From Candidatus Omnitrophota bacterium (GTDB lineage Bacteria; Omnitrophota; Gorgyraeia; Gygaellales; Profunditerraquicolaceae): 5,262 nucleotides of DNA. The stretch is from positions 1-5,262 of the forward strand of contig JAQUOO010000079.1 of the NCBI GenBank assembly GCA_028717055.1, read 5' to 3'. The translations under genes and the position numbers were made by a program. The notes beneath the pieces were generated by a model, which ran no database searches, was not told the origin of the DNA, and saw nothing but the letters and a program-made list of their open reading frames with translations. Shown in pieces: positions 1 through 4,933 of the stretch; position 1 is the first letter of the stretch, and every line of letters starts with the position of its first letter.

Positions 1-1
1 T

Positions 2-355
2 GATCCGGTAGGTGCTTTGTCAGTGCAGTTAGTAAACGGTATTTTCGGGACGATTTGCGTAGGGCTTTTTGCACAGGATAAAATAACCGGCGTGGCTACC
101 GGTAACGGTTTATTCTATGGCGGAGGAATGAAGTTGTTATCTGCTCAGTTAGCCGGTGTTTTGTCCGTCGGAATGTTCACGTTTATTATTTCTTTGATTG
201 TTTGGGCAGTGATTAAGGCTACAATGGGTATTAGAGTCAGCTTGCAGGAAGAGATTGAGGGGTTGGATATAGGCGAACATGGTAATTCCGCTTATCCTGA
301 ATTTCTCGGACGTAAGCCCGCATATTCATTTTTGGGCTTGAAAGATGGAGAATAA
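2..355 (+). CDS. amt: Ammonium channel Amt/AmtB family, C-terminal part (copy 1, cut by window start)
   Basis: This is the 3' end of an ammonium channel gene. The frame is open from the first complete codon at position 2 and ends at TAA 353-355, giving 117 residues. The visible protein starts DPVGALSVQLVNGIFG, the family's second pore-histidine region, continues through VGLFA and one more membrane segment, and ends in the cytoplasmic tail GIRVSLQEEIEGLDIGEHG. In the Amt family that tail contacts GlnK and couples the trimer subunits. About 16 residues follow the usual AYPEF end. Amt proteins are trimeric inner-membrane channels for ammonium. The residue that is normally the second pore histidine (His318 in E. 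coli AmtB) is Gln here (codon CAG at 26-28). A PII gene follows after 69 bases, the classic amt-glnK order. The family call is firm; whether it conducts normally is unknown because the first two thirds are missing. Confidence 0.95.
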   Translation, partial: DPVGALSVQLVNGIFGTICVGLFAQDKITGVATGNGLFYGGGMKLLSAQLAGVLSVGMFTFIISLIVWAVIKATMGIRVSLQEEIEGLDIGEHGNSAYPEFLGRKPAYSFLGLKDGE

Positions 356-377
356 GTAATATCATTATTATATTAAC

Positions 378-408
378 TTGGGAACCCTGTTTACTGCAGG
401 GTTCCCAA
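378..408 (+). other. Perfect 12-bp inverted repeat between amt1 and PII-1
   Basis: TTGGGAACCCTG at 378-389 is the exact reverse complement of 397-408, with a 7-base loop. The hairpin is strong, but no T-run follows it on the + strand or precedes it for the - strand, so it is not a standard intrinsic terminator. The PII-1 ribosome binding site begins only a few bases downstream. It may be an mRNA processing or stabilising hairpin that sets the amt:PII ratio; that role is inferred. Confidence 0.7.
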
Positions 409-424
409 CTTAACGGAGGTATGT

Positions 425-763
425 ATGAAGAAGATAGAGATCGTAATCAGGCCGGAAAAATTGGAATCTGTGCGTAATGCTTTGGAACTCGCAGGTTGCT
501 CCGGGTTAATGATCAGCGAGATAGAAGGTCACGGAAAGCAAAAAGGCGTTGTGCAGCAGTGGCGCGGCGAGAAATATAAAGTTGAGTTATTGCCGAAGAT
601 AAAGATAGATGTAGTTGTTAAAGATGATGACGTATCAAAACTTACCAGAGCAATTGTGGATGTTGCGTCTACAGGAGAAATAGGCGATGGAAAGATCTTT
701 ATTTCTCCGGTTGAGGACGCAATACGTATCAGGACAAAAGAAAGAGGCGACATCGCGCTTTAA
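425..763 (+). CDS. glnK: PII nitrogen-regulatory protein, GlnK/GlnB family (copy 1)
   Basis: This 112-residue protein has the normal PII length and layout. PII trimers bind ATP/ADP and 2-oxoglutarate and control Amt channels and nitrogen enzymes. Visible landmarks are the GHGKQKG stretch at 35-41 with ligand residue Gln39, the T-loop at about 37-55 with Tyr51 (the residue uridylylated or adenylylated in many bacteria), Lys58 after LLP, the B-loop TGEIGDGKIF at 83-92, and the C-loop IRIRT at 100-104. Position 46, usually Tyr, is Trp, so the usual YRG signature reads WRG. The start is ATG 425, with GGAGG at 415-419 five bases upstream; an ATG at 421 is out of frame. It lies downstream of amt1 and 18 bases before the permease, so the three are probably one operon. 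The GlnK name rests on the amt linkage. Confidence 0.96.
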   Translation: MKKIEIVIRPEKLESVRNALELAGCSGLMISEIEGHGKQKGVVQQWRGEKYKVELLPKIKIDVVVKDDDVSKLTRAIVDVASTGEIGDGKIFISPVEDAIRIRTKERGDIAL

Positions 764-781
764 AATAGGTGTTTCATATTG

Positions 782-2164
782 ATGCTTAAGAAATTCATAA
801 TACTTGTTATTATTGCTTGCGGCCTGGGGTTTTTGTCTAGGGAAGTAGGCCTTGATTCCCACCAGGCTATAGCAATAGCCATATTTTCAGGATCGATATT
901 AGGCACTTTATTCTTTTGGGATTTCCGCCTTAGTTTTGCCTTTATGGGTTCGGCGCTGCTTTTTGTTACCAAGACTATAGATATAACTCATTTCATCACG
1001 TTTTGTTCTCTGGAAGTGATTTTATTCTTAGTCGGGATGATGGTGCTTGTGGGCCTGTTAAAAGAAAATGGCTTTTTCTCATTAGTAACACACCTTCTGT
1101 TGGGCATAAAGCACCTTACTGCGCGTAAGTTTGTTGTAATTCTTTGCGCGGCCTCTTGGCTAATGGCCGCTTCGGTTGACGAAGTTACTTCTATCATTTT
1201 TATGATTGCGGCAATACTCGAAGTGTGCAATCGCCTGAAAGTAAAGCCTACCCCGTATGTTATTATATCCATTCTGACTACCAACATAGGAAGCGCTGCG
1301 ACTGTACTCGGGAATCCGATAGGCATATTAATTGCAACCAAGTCCGGGCTTACTTTTGAAGATTTCATAGCTAAGGCGCTTCCTCTTTCAGCAGTTTGCC
1401 TGGTAGCAACTACAGCTATCTGTCTTGTTTGGTACAGAAAAGCGTTCAAAGAAATGGATGATGAAATAAAGCACTTAAAAAACAATGAAGTTACGGCCAT
1501 GCAAAAGCCGTATTACATTACCAAAGACCTTAGGGCTAGCCTGGCAATATTTGCAGCAACTCTTGTTATTATTTCTTTACATCATCGCCTTGAATTATTT
1601 TGGGGCTTGGAATCCAATACCATATTATTTGTCGCCCCTCTTTTAGCCAGCAGTCTTGTTTTTGTTTGGAAACGCCATAGCGCAAGAAAATATGTGGAAA
1701 AAGACGTTGAATGGTGGACGCTGCTTTTCTTCCTGTTTCTATTTGGACAGGCAGGCGCTTTGCGTTATACCGGAGCGACCAGTATATTGGCAAAGTATCT
1801 GGCAGAAATGACCAGTAGCAGCATAAATATACTGACCGGATGTATTCTTTGGATTTCAGCTATAGGTTCATCTATTCTGGATAATGTCGTGCTTGTAGCT
1901 ACAATTATACCCGTAATTCAGGATTTTAAAGGTTTGGGTATTGGTTTGCAACCATTATGGTGGGCGCTTCTTTTTGGAGGGTGCCTAGGCGGCAATATTA
2001 CCCTTGTCGGCTCTACAGCGAATATCGTTGCGCTGGGCATACTGGAAAAAGAAAAGAGTCTGCGCGTGACATTTATGCAATGGTTTGGCGTTGGTTTAAC
2101 AGTAGGGATAATAACCACAGTGATAGCGTGGATTGCGTTTTTATTTGTACCGTTTTACCGTTAA
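782..2164 (+). CDS. ArsB/NhaD-type ion transporter (IT superfamily permease)
   Basis: A 460-residue integral membrane protein with about 11-12 hydrophobic segments. It has the duplicated layout of ArsB (arsenite), NhaD (Na+/H+ antiporter) and related permeases. Family marks in the first half are SVDEVTSIIF at 131-140 and TNIGSAATVLGNPIGILIA around 167-185. In the second half they are WWTLLFF at 311-317, ILDNVVLVATIIP at 365-377 and GGNITLVGSTANIV at 403-416. A charged cytoplasmic stretch at about 219-250 separates the halves. The start is taken as ATG 782; TTG 779 directly before it is also possible, and the ribosome binding site (AGGTG near 767-771) is weak. Its start follows the PII-1 stop by 18 bases, so it is probably translated from the same message. 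Cargo cannot be read from sequence: Na+/H+ exchange is plausible, arsenite is less so because no arsR or arsC is nearby. Confidence 0.88.
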   Translation: MLKKFIILVIIACGLGFLSREVGLDSHQAIAIAIFSGSILGTLFFWDFRLSFAFMGSALLFVTKTIDITHFITFCSLEVILFLVGMMVLVGLLKENGFFSLVTHLLLGIKHLTARKFVVILCAASWLMAASVDEVTSIIFMIAAILEVCNRLKVKPTPYVIISILTTNIGSAATVLGNPIGILIATKSGLTFEDFIAKALPLSAVCLVATTAICLVWYRKAFKEMDDEIKHLKNNEVTAMQKPYYITKDLRASLAIFAATLVIISLHHRLELFWGLESNTILFVAPLLASSLVFVWKRHSARKYVEKDVEWWTLLFFLFLFGQAGALRYTGATSILAKYLAEMTSSSINILTGCILWISAIGSSILDNVVLVATIIPVIQDFKGLGIGLQPLWWALLFGGCLGGNITLVGSTANIVALGILEKEKSLRVTFMQWFGVGLTVGIITTVIAWIAFLFVPFYR

Positions 2165-2181
2165 TTAGTTAATGTAAATTT

Positions 2182-2187
2182 TATAAT
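2182..2187 (+). promoter_or_regulatory. Possible -10 element before the small HTH gene
   Basis: A perfect TATAAT lies in the 44-base gap between the permease and the HTH gene. No convincing -35 hexamer is seen at 16-18 bases, and there is no TG extension. A start near 2194 would leave a leader of about 15 bases. In this AT-rich gap the match could be chance. Confidence 0.3.
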
Positions 2188-2208
2188 GGGAGATAAGGCT
2201 ATATACAT

Positions 2209-2388
2209 ATGGTGGATAGCGCGTTAATAGAGGAAATATTAGAATTCAAGGAGAAAAACGGATATACTTTATATGATTTGTCTAAAAGGCTTGACCTTCA
2301 GGTTACAACCATAGAGAGATGGTTGAAGACCAAGCGTATAAATAAGGTTTACGCCAGGTTAGTCCGGGAAAAATTAAATATAGGGTAA
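2209..2388 (+). CDS. Small helix-turn-helix protein (59 aa), putative DNA-binding regulator
   Basis: This short frame begins MVDSALIEEILEFKEKNGYT and ends TAA 2386-2388. Residues about 20-43 (LYDLSKRLDL, then QVTTIERWLKTKR) have the spacing of an XRE-like helix-turn-helix: a first helix, a turn, then a recognition helix rich in polar and basic residues. The C-terminus (INKVYARLVREKLNIG) looks like a further basic helix. No other domain is present, so it would have to act as a dimer or with partners. ATG 2209 is chosen because an in-frame stop lies at 2194-2196. The ribosome binding site is weak (AAGG 2195-2198, or GGGAG 2188-2192 at a long 16-base spacing). It sits between the permease and the amt2 leader, which carries a 14-bp palindrome. 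That suggests local control of amt2, but this is inference. I do not recognise a named family. Confidence 0.65.
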   Translation: MVDSALIEEILEFKEKNGYTLYDLSKRLDLQVTTIERWLKTKRINKVYARLVREKLNIG

Positions 2389-2391
2389 AAA

Positions 2392-2422
2392 GGTTACCAA
2401 AAGATACATTTCTTTACTTGTA
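2392..2422 (+). repeat. Nitrogen-leader repeat, copy A (upstream of amt2)
   Basis: GGTTACCAAAA at 2392-2402, six variable bases, then TTTCTTTACTTGTA at 2409-2422. Both blocks recur exactly, with the same spacing, at 4178-4208. CTTTAC 2412-2417 can pair with GTAAAG 2426-2431 around an 8-base loop. GGTTACC 2392-2398 can pair with 2438-2445 (7 bp, one bulge, one G-U), enclosing that hairpin. A competing stem pairs 2405-2411 with 2422-2428. A terminator follows at 2458. It lies four bases after the HTH stop codon and about 120 bases before amt2. Its role as a regulatory RNA is inferred. Confidence 0.75.
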
Positions 2423-2457
2423 AATGTAAAGTATATGGGTAGGCCGGAAAACAGCGA

Positions 2458-2492
2458 CGTTCTCTAGCTACTAAAGAGAGCGCCTTTTTTTT
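2458..2492 (+). terminator. Intrinsic terminator in the amt2 leader
   Basis: CGTTCTCT 2458-2465 pairs with AGAGAGCG 2475-2482 (8 bp including one G-U) around a 9-base loop. CC and a run of eight T (2485-2492) follow. It stands between the HTH gene and amt2, so it either ends the upstream message or acts as an attenuator for amt2. GAGCGC 2478-2483 can instead pair with GCGCTC 2493-2498, placing the T-run in the loop, an alternative fold that excludes part of the terminator stem. Confidence 0.85.
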
Positions 2493-2508
2493 GCGCTCAA
2501 TTTAACCA

Positions 2509-2522
2509 ATTGATTAATCAAT
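2509..2522 (+). promoter_or_regulatory. 14-bp perfect palindrome upstream of amt2, possible operator
   Basis: ATTGATTAATCAAT is its own reverse complement. It lies between the terminator's T-run and the amt2 ribosome binding site, 22 bases before the start codon. It could be a binding site for a dimeric regulator, for example the small HTH protein encoded just upstream. It resembles an FNR half-site pair (TTGAT/ATCAA), but with 2 rather than 4 central bases. AT-rich palindromes also arise by chance. Confidence 0.45.
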
Positions 2523-2534
2523 AGAATTGATAAT

Positions 2535-2540
2535 GGGAGG
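2535..2540 (+). promoter_or_regulatory. Ribosome binding site deciding the amt2 start
   Basis: GGGAGG lies four bases before ATG 2545. It overlaps the in-frame ATG at 2533 and lies downstream of TTG 2527, which rules both out as the true start. Confidence 0.85.
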
Positions 2541-2544
2541 AAAC

Positions 2545-3774
2545 ATGCTTAATACAGGAGATACAGCGTGGGTTTTAATGTCATCGGCGCTGGTTTTGCT
2601 GATGACTCCGGCGTTAGCGTTTTTCTACGGCGGCATGGTCAGGCGTAAGAATGTTTTAAGCGTTCTTATGCAGTGTTTTATCATTATGTGTGTTTTAAGT
2701 TTGCATTGGGTCTTGTTCGGTTATAGCATATCTTTTGCTCCCGGTAATGGATTTTGGGGAGGTTTGCAGTGGTTTGGCTTAAACGGTGTAGGCTTGGAGC
2801 CATATGCGGATTATGCTGGAACAATCCCGCATCAAGCGTTTATGATATTCCAGGCGATGTTCGCGATTATTACGCCAGCTTTGATTGTCGGGGCATTTGC
2901 CGAGAGAATGAAATTCTCGGCGTTTTTGGTTTTTACTCTGCTTTGGGCGACCTTTGTTTATGGCCCGCTCTGCCACTGGGTTTGGGGAATAGGAGGATGG
3001 TTGAGAAATTTCGGAGCGCTGGATTTTGCCGGCGGGACAGTAGTGCATATCAATGCGGGAATAGCGGCGTTAGTTACGGCAATAATTCTTGGTAAAAGGT
3101 CTAATCTGGATAAAAATGTCCCTTCTCCGCATAATATGCCTTTTGTAGTTTTAGGGACAGGCTTGTTGTGGTTTGGCTGGTTTGGGTTTAATGCTGGAAG
3201 CGCTTTGGCTGCTAATGGATTGGCGGTAAATGCTTTTGTGGTGACTAATACTGCTGCCGCAGCCGCGGGTTTAAGCTGGGCATTAATTGAATGGATTCAT
3301 AACGGTAAGCCGACAATTTTTGGAGCTTGTTCCGGCGCGGTAGCCGGCCTGGTCGCGATTACACCTGCGGCTGGTTTTGTCAGCGTGCTCCCTGCGATAG
3401 CCATCGGATTGCTGGTGAGCGTATTTTGTTTTATCGCGGTTACCGTAATCAAGCCGAAATTCGGCTATGATGATTCCCTGGATGCTTTCGGCGTGCACTG
3501 CGTAGGCGGAATATGGGGGGCGCTGGCTACCGGTTTATTCGCTTCCAAGCTGGTTAATCCGGCTGGCGCAGACGGCCTGTTTTTTGGCAATCCTAAGCAA
3601 TTCCTGGTACAGCTTATGGCTGTAGGCGTAACGATTGTTTATACGGGAATAACCACCTTGATTATTTATAAAATAGTTGATTTCTTTATTGGGGTGAGGG
3701 TTAATGAGAAACAGGAAGCTATGGGTCTTGATCTTACTCAGCACCATGAAAGGGCTTATACAGTATTAGAATAA
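2545..3774 (+). CDS. amt: Ammonium channel Amt/AmtB family (copy 2, complete)
   Basis: A complete 409-residue ammonium channel of normal length, with about 11 membrane segments and no separate signal peptide (it begins MLNTGDTAWVLMSSALVLLM). Counting from this start, the key sites fall almost on E. coli AmtB numbering. The periplasmic aromatic/serine site is represented by Phe106, Trp145 (HWVWGIGGW) and Ser219 (FGFNAGS). Asp160 lies in ALDFAGG, and pore gate Phe215 is present. Both pore histidines are kept, His168 (VVHINAG) and His318 (FGVHCVGG). The C-terminal tail FIGVRVNEKQEAMGLDLTQHHERAY matches the family's GlnK-contacting tail. A PII gene follows after 55 bases, so the pair is probably co-transcribed. 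Its long leader contains a repeat block, an intrinsic terminator and a palindrome, suggesting control separate from the amt1 operon. It carries ammonium across the inner membrane as a trimer. Confidence 0.97.
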   Translation: MLNTGDTAWVLMSSALVLLMTPALAFFYGGMVRRKNVLSVLMQCFIIMCVLSLHWVLFGYSISFAPGNGFWGGLQWFGLNGVGLEPYADYAGTIPHQAFMIFQAMFAIITPALIVGAFAERMKFSAFLVFTLLWATFVYGPLCHWVWGIGGWLRNFGALDFAGGTVVHINAGIAALVTAIILGKRSNLDKNVPSPHNMPFVVLGTGLLWFGWFGFNAGSALAANGLAVNAFVVTNTAAAAAGLSWALIEWIHNGKPTIFGACSGAVAGLVAITPAAGFVSVLPAIAIGLLVSVFCFIAVTVIKPKFGYDDSLDAFGVHCVGGIWGALATGLFASKLVNPAGADGLFFGNPKQFLVQLMAVGVTIVYTGITTLIIYKIVDFFIGVRVNEKQEAMGLDLTQHHERAYTVLE

Positions 3775-3829
3775 GAGCATGTAGCAGGTAGTATACAGTA
3801 AGCAGGGAAACTAAAAAAGAGAGGGACAA

Positions 3830-4171
3830 ATGAAGTTAATCATAGCGATAATTCAGCCGCACAGGCTGGAAGAAGTAAAGGAAGAGTTGTATAAAGCAGA
3901 AGTAAATTTACTGACTGTAAACGAAGTCTTAGGGCATGGCCGGCAAAAAGGGGTGACCGAAGTTTACCGCGGACATAAAGAAACGGGGAATCTATTAAGA
4001 AAGATACGTCTTGAAATTGCGGTAAACGATAATTTTGTTGACCAGACTATTAAGGCAATCGTGAAAGGGGCTAAAACCGGCGCTACCGGTGATGGAAAAA
4101 TATTTGTTTTGGATTTAAAAGAGTGTGTGCGGATTAGGACTGAAGAGCGCGGGACAGCGGCAATTGGCTAA
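3830..4171 (+). CDS. glnK: PII nitrogen-regulatory protein, GlnK/GlnB family (copy 2)
   Basis: A 113-residue PII protein that starts at ATG 3830, four bases after a GAGGG ribosome binding site (3821-3825). Landmarks are GHGRQKG at 35-41 with Gln39, the T-loop YRGHKETGNLL at 46-56, Lys58, the B-loop TGATGDGKIF at 83-92, and the C-loop VRIRT at 100-104. ATP and 2-oxoglutarate binding should therefore be intact. Position 46 is Tyr as usual, but position 51, the Tyr that is uridylylated or adenylylated in many PII proteins, is Glu, so that modification is not possible. It directly follows amt2 and presumably plugs Amt2 when nitrogen is sufficient. It differs clearly from the first PII in this window, so the pair is old paralogues rather than a fresh duplication. 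A terminator about 50 bases downstream ends the operon before glutamine synthetase. Confidence 0.96.
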   Translation: MKLIIAIIQPHRLEEVKEELYKAEVNLLTVNEVLGHGRQKGVTEVYRGHKETGNLLRKIRLEIAVNDNFVDQTIKAIVKGAKTGATGDGKIFVLDLKECVRIRTEERGTAAIG

Positions 4172-4177
4172 GTTAGT

Positions 4178-4208
4178 GGTTACCAAAAACTTGCTTTCTT
4201 TACTTGTA
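4178..4208 (+). repeat. Nitrogen-leader repeat, copy B (between PII-2 and glutamine synthetase)
   Basis: GGTTACCAAAA 4178-4188 and TTTCTTTACTTGTA 4195-4208 match copy A (2392-2422) in all 25 block positions with identical 6-base spacing; only the spacer differs. CTTTAC 4198-4203 can pair with GTAAGG 4215-4220 (6 bp, one G-U), keeping the hairpin of copy A through a U-A to U-G change. Alternatively TTACC 4180-4184 can pair with GGTAA 4214-4218, which excludes that hairpin. Similarity continues more loosely into the terminator (GGAA..CAG, then CGTTCTC and AGCT). It begins seven bases after the PII-2 stop. Confidence 0.75.
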
Positions 4209-4220
4209 TATTAGGTAAGG

Positions 4221-4259
4221 AACAGAGGCGTTCTCAAGCTGAATGCCTCTGTTATTTTT
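4221..4259 (+). terminator. Intrinsic terminator after amt2-PII-2
   Basis: AACAGAGGCGTTC 4221-4233 pairs with 4241-4253 over 13 bp (one G-U) around a 7-base loop, followed by A and five T (4255-4259). It directly abuts the small hairpin formed by repeat copy B. It ends the amt2-PII-2 message, and a separate promoter for glutamine synthetase lies just beyond. Confidence 0.9.
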
Positions 4260-4268
4260 AGATAATTG

Positions 4269-4277
4269 TGCTATAAT
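4269..4277 (+). promoter_or_regulatory. Extended -10 promoter for glutamine synthetase
   Basis: TGCTATAAT is a perfect extended -10 (TG, one base, TATAAT 4272-4277). The -35 at 17 bases (CTGTTA, inside the terminator stem) is poor, as extended -10 promoters tolerate. Transcription would start near 4284, giving a leader of about 74 bases. No sigma-54 type GG/GC pair at the right spacing was seen. Confidence 0.65.
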
Positions 4278-4290
4278 CAACAATCAAATA

Positions 4291-4337
4291 AGGGCCAGAT
4301 ACCCTGTGTTAATCGGTATTGCGCCGGCAAGGGTGTC
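4291..4337 (+). promoter_or_regulatory. Structured leader before glutamine synthetase
   Basis: GATACCCT 4298-4305 can pair with AGGGTGTC 4330-4337 (8 bp, one G-U), enclosing a smaller CGG/CCG stem (4314-4316 with 4324-4326). AGGG 4291-4294 competes for the same CCCT (4302-4305), so two folds exclude each other. The long stem ends 7 bases before the ribosome binding site. No T-run follows, so any control would act on translation. This is inference from pairing only and matches no riboswitch I recognise. Confidence 0.35.
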
Positions 4338-4344
4338 CGTATAC

Positions 4345-4350
4345 AAGGAG
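4345..4350 (+). promoter_or_regulatory. Ribosome binding site deciding the glutamine synthetase start
   Basis: AAGGAG lies seven bases before ATG 4358. The frame is open further upstream to TTG 4319, but that would add 13 residues unlike the family and has no ribosome binding site. Confidence 0.85.
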
Positions 4351-4357
4351 ATTAGAA

Positions 4358-4933
4358 ATGAGCATAAGACAGAAGCTGTTATTTAAAATCAAAAGTGTGG
4401 AACTGGATAAGATCAGCGCGCCTAAGAAAGTATCTTCTTATTTTGGAGAGAATACCTTTAGTATAGAAACTATGCAGAAGCATCTTTCCAAGGAGACATT
4501 CGAGGCCTTTAAAACCTGGATGGCTGAGGGTAAAACTATCAGCATGGAACAAGCTAATGAGATTGCCAACGCCATGAAAGAATGGGCAATTGCCAAAGGC
4601 GCGACTTATTATACCCATTGGTTCCAGCCGATGACAGGCCTAACCGCCGAAAAACATGACAGTTTTATCTCTATTGCCGCCCCCGGCAAGGTAATCGAGA
4701 AGTTCTCCGGCAATAAATTAATTCAAGGCGAACCCGATGCTTCAAGCTTTCCTTCCGGCGGCATTCGCGCAACATTTGAAGCCCGCGGCTACACTGCTTG
4801 GGATCCTTCCAGCCCAGCATTTATCATCGAAAGCACGCTCGGTAAAACTCTTTGCATCCCGACCATCTTTATCTCTTATCACGGAGAAGCCCTGGATAAG
4901 AAACTTCCGCTTTTACGCTCCGATAAGCATTAA
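4358..4933 (+). CDS. glnA: Type III glutamine synthetase, N-terminal segment ending at a frameshift stop
   Basis: The first 191 codons encode the N-terminal part of a type III (GlnN-like) glutamine synthetase, the enzyme that makes glutamine from glutamate, ammonia and ATP. Recognisable stretches are YFGENTFS (28-35), THWFQPMTG (86-94) followed by AEKHDSF, the class III signature FPSGGIRATFEARGYTAWD (131-149), and LCIPTIFISYHGEALD (165-180), then LPLLRSDK. The frame then meets TAA 4931-4933, where the family continues for several hundred residues; type III enzymes are usually about 700 residues. The matching continuation is in another frame from 4927, so one base appears to be missing near 4925-4930. 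The gene has its own extended -10 promoter and a good ribosome binding site, and follows the amt2-PII-2 operon. Either it is a broken gene or the base is a sequencing or assembly error; the intact motifs on both sides favour an error or a very recent mutation. Confidence 0.93.
   Translation: MSIRQKLLFKIKSVELDKISAPKKVSSYFGENTFSIETMQKHLSKETFEAFKTWMAEGKTISMEQANEIANAMKEWAIAKGATYYTHWFQPMTGLTAEKHDSFISIAAPGKVIEKFSGNKLIQGEPDASSFPSGGIRATFEARGYTAWDPSSPAFIIESTLGKTLCIPTIFISYHGEALDKKLPLLRSDKH

Noticed and set aside
988..1500. 170-codon open frame on the - strand inside the permease gene
   Set aside because: It lies fully opposite a well-supported membrane protein gene, resembles no family, and is explained by the codon composition of the + strand gene.
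2390..2460. Glutamine riboswitch (glnA or downstream-peptide motif)
   Set aside because: The conserved order of motifs I recall for that class (CGUUCA, then GGAAGUAGG, then GAAGGAACG) is not present in either repeat copy.
2435..2467. Possible 10-residue leader peptide (ATG 2435 to TAG 2465-2467) in the amt2 leader
   Set aside because: There is no clear ribosome binding site and no run of regulatory codons, and its end overlaps the terminator stem by chance. It is not shared with copy B.
2510..2521. FNR/CRP-type site TTGAT..ATCAA
   Set aside because: Only 2 central bases separate the half-sites, where FNR-type sites have 4, so it is kept only as an unassigned palindrome.
4177..4198. Sigma-54 promoter (TGG...TTGC) at the start of repeat copy B
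   Set aside because: GG and GC are separated by 13 bases rather than the required 10, and copy A lacks the GC.
4243..4393. Small open frame from ATG 4243 spanning the glutamine synthetase promoter
   Set aside because: It starts inside the terminator stem, has no ribosome binding site, and overlaps the promoter and the start of glutamine synthetase in another frame.
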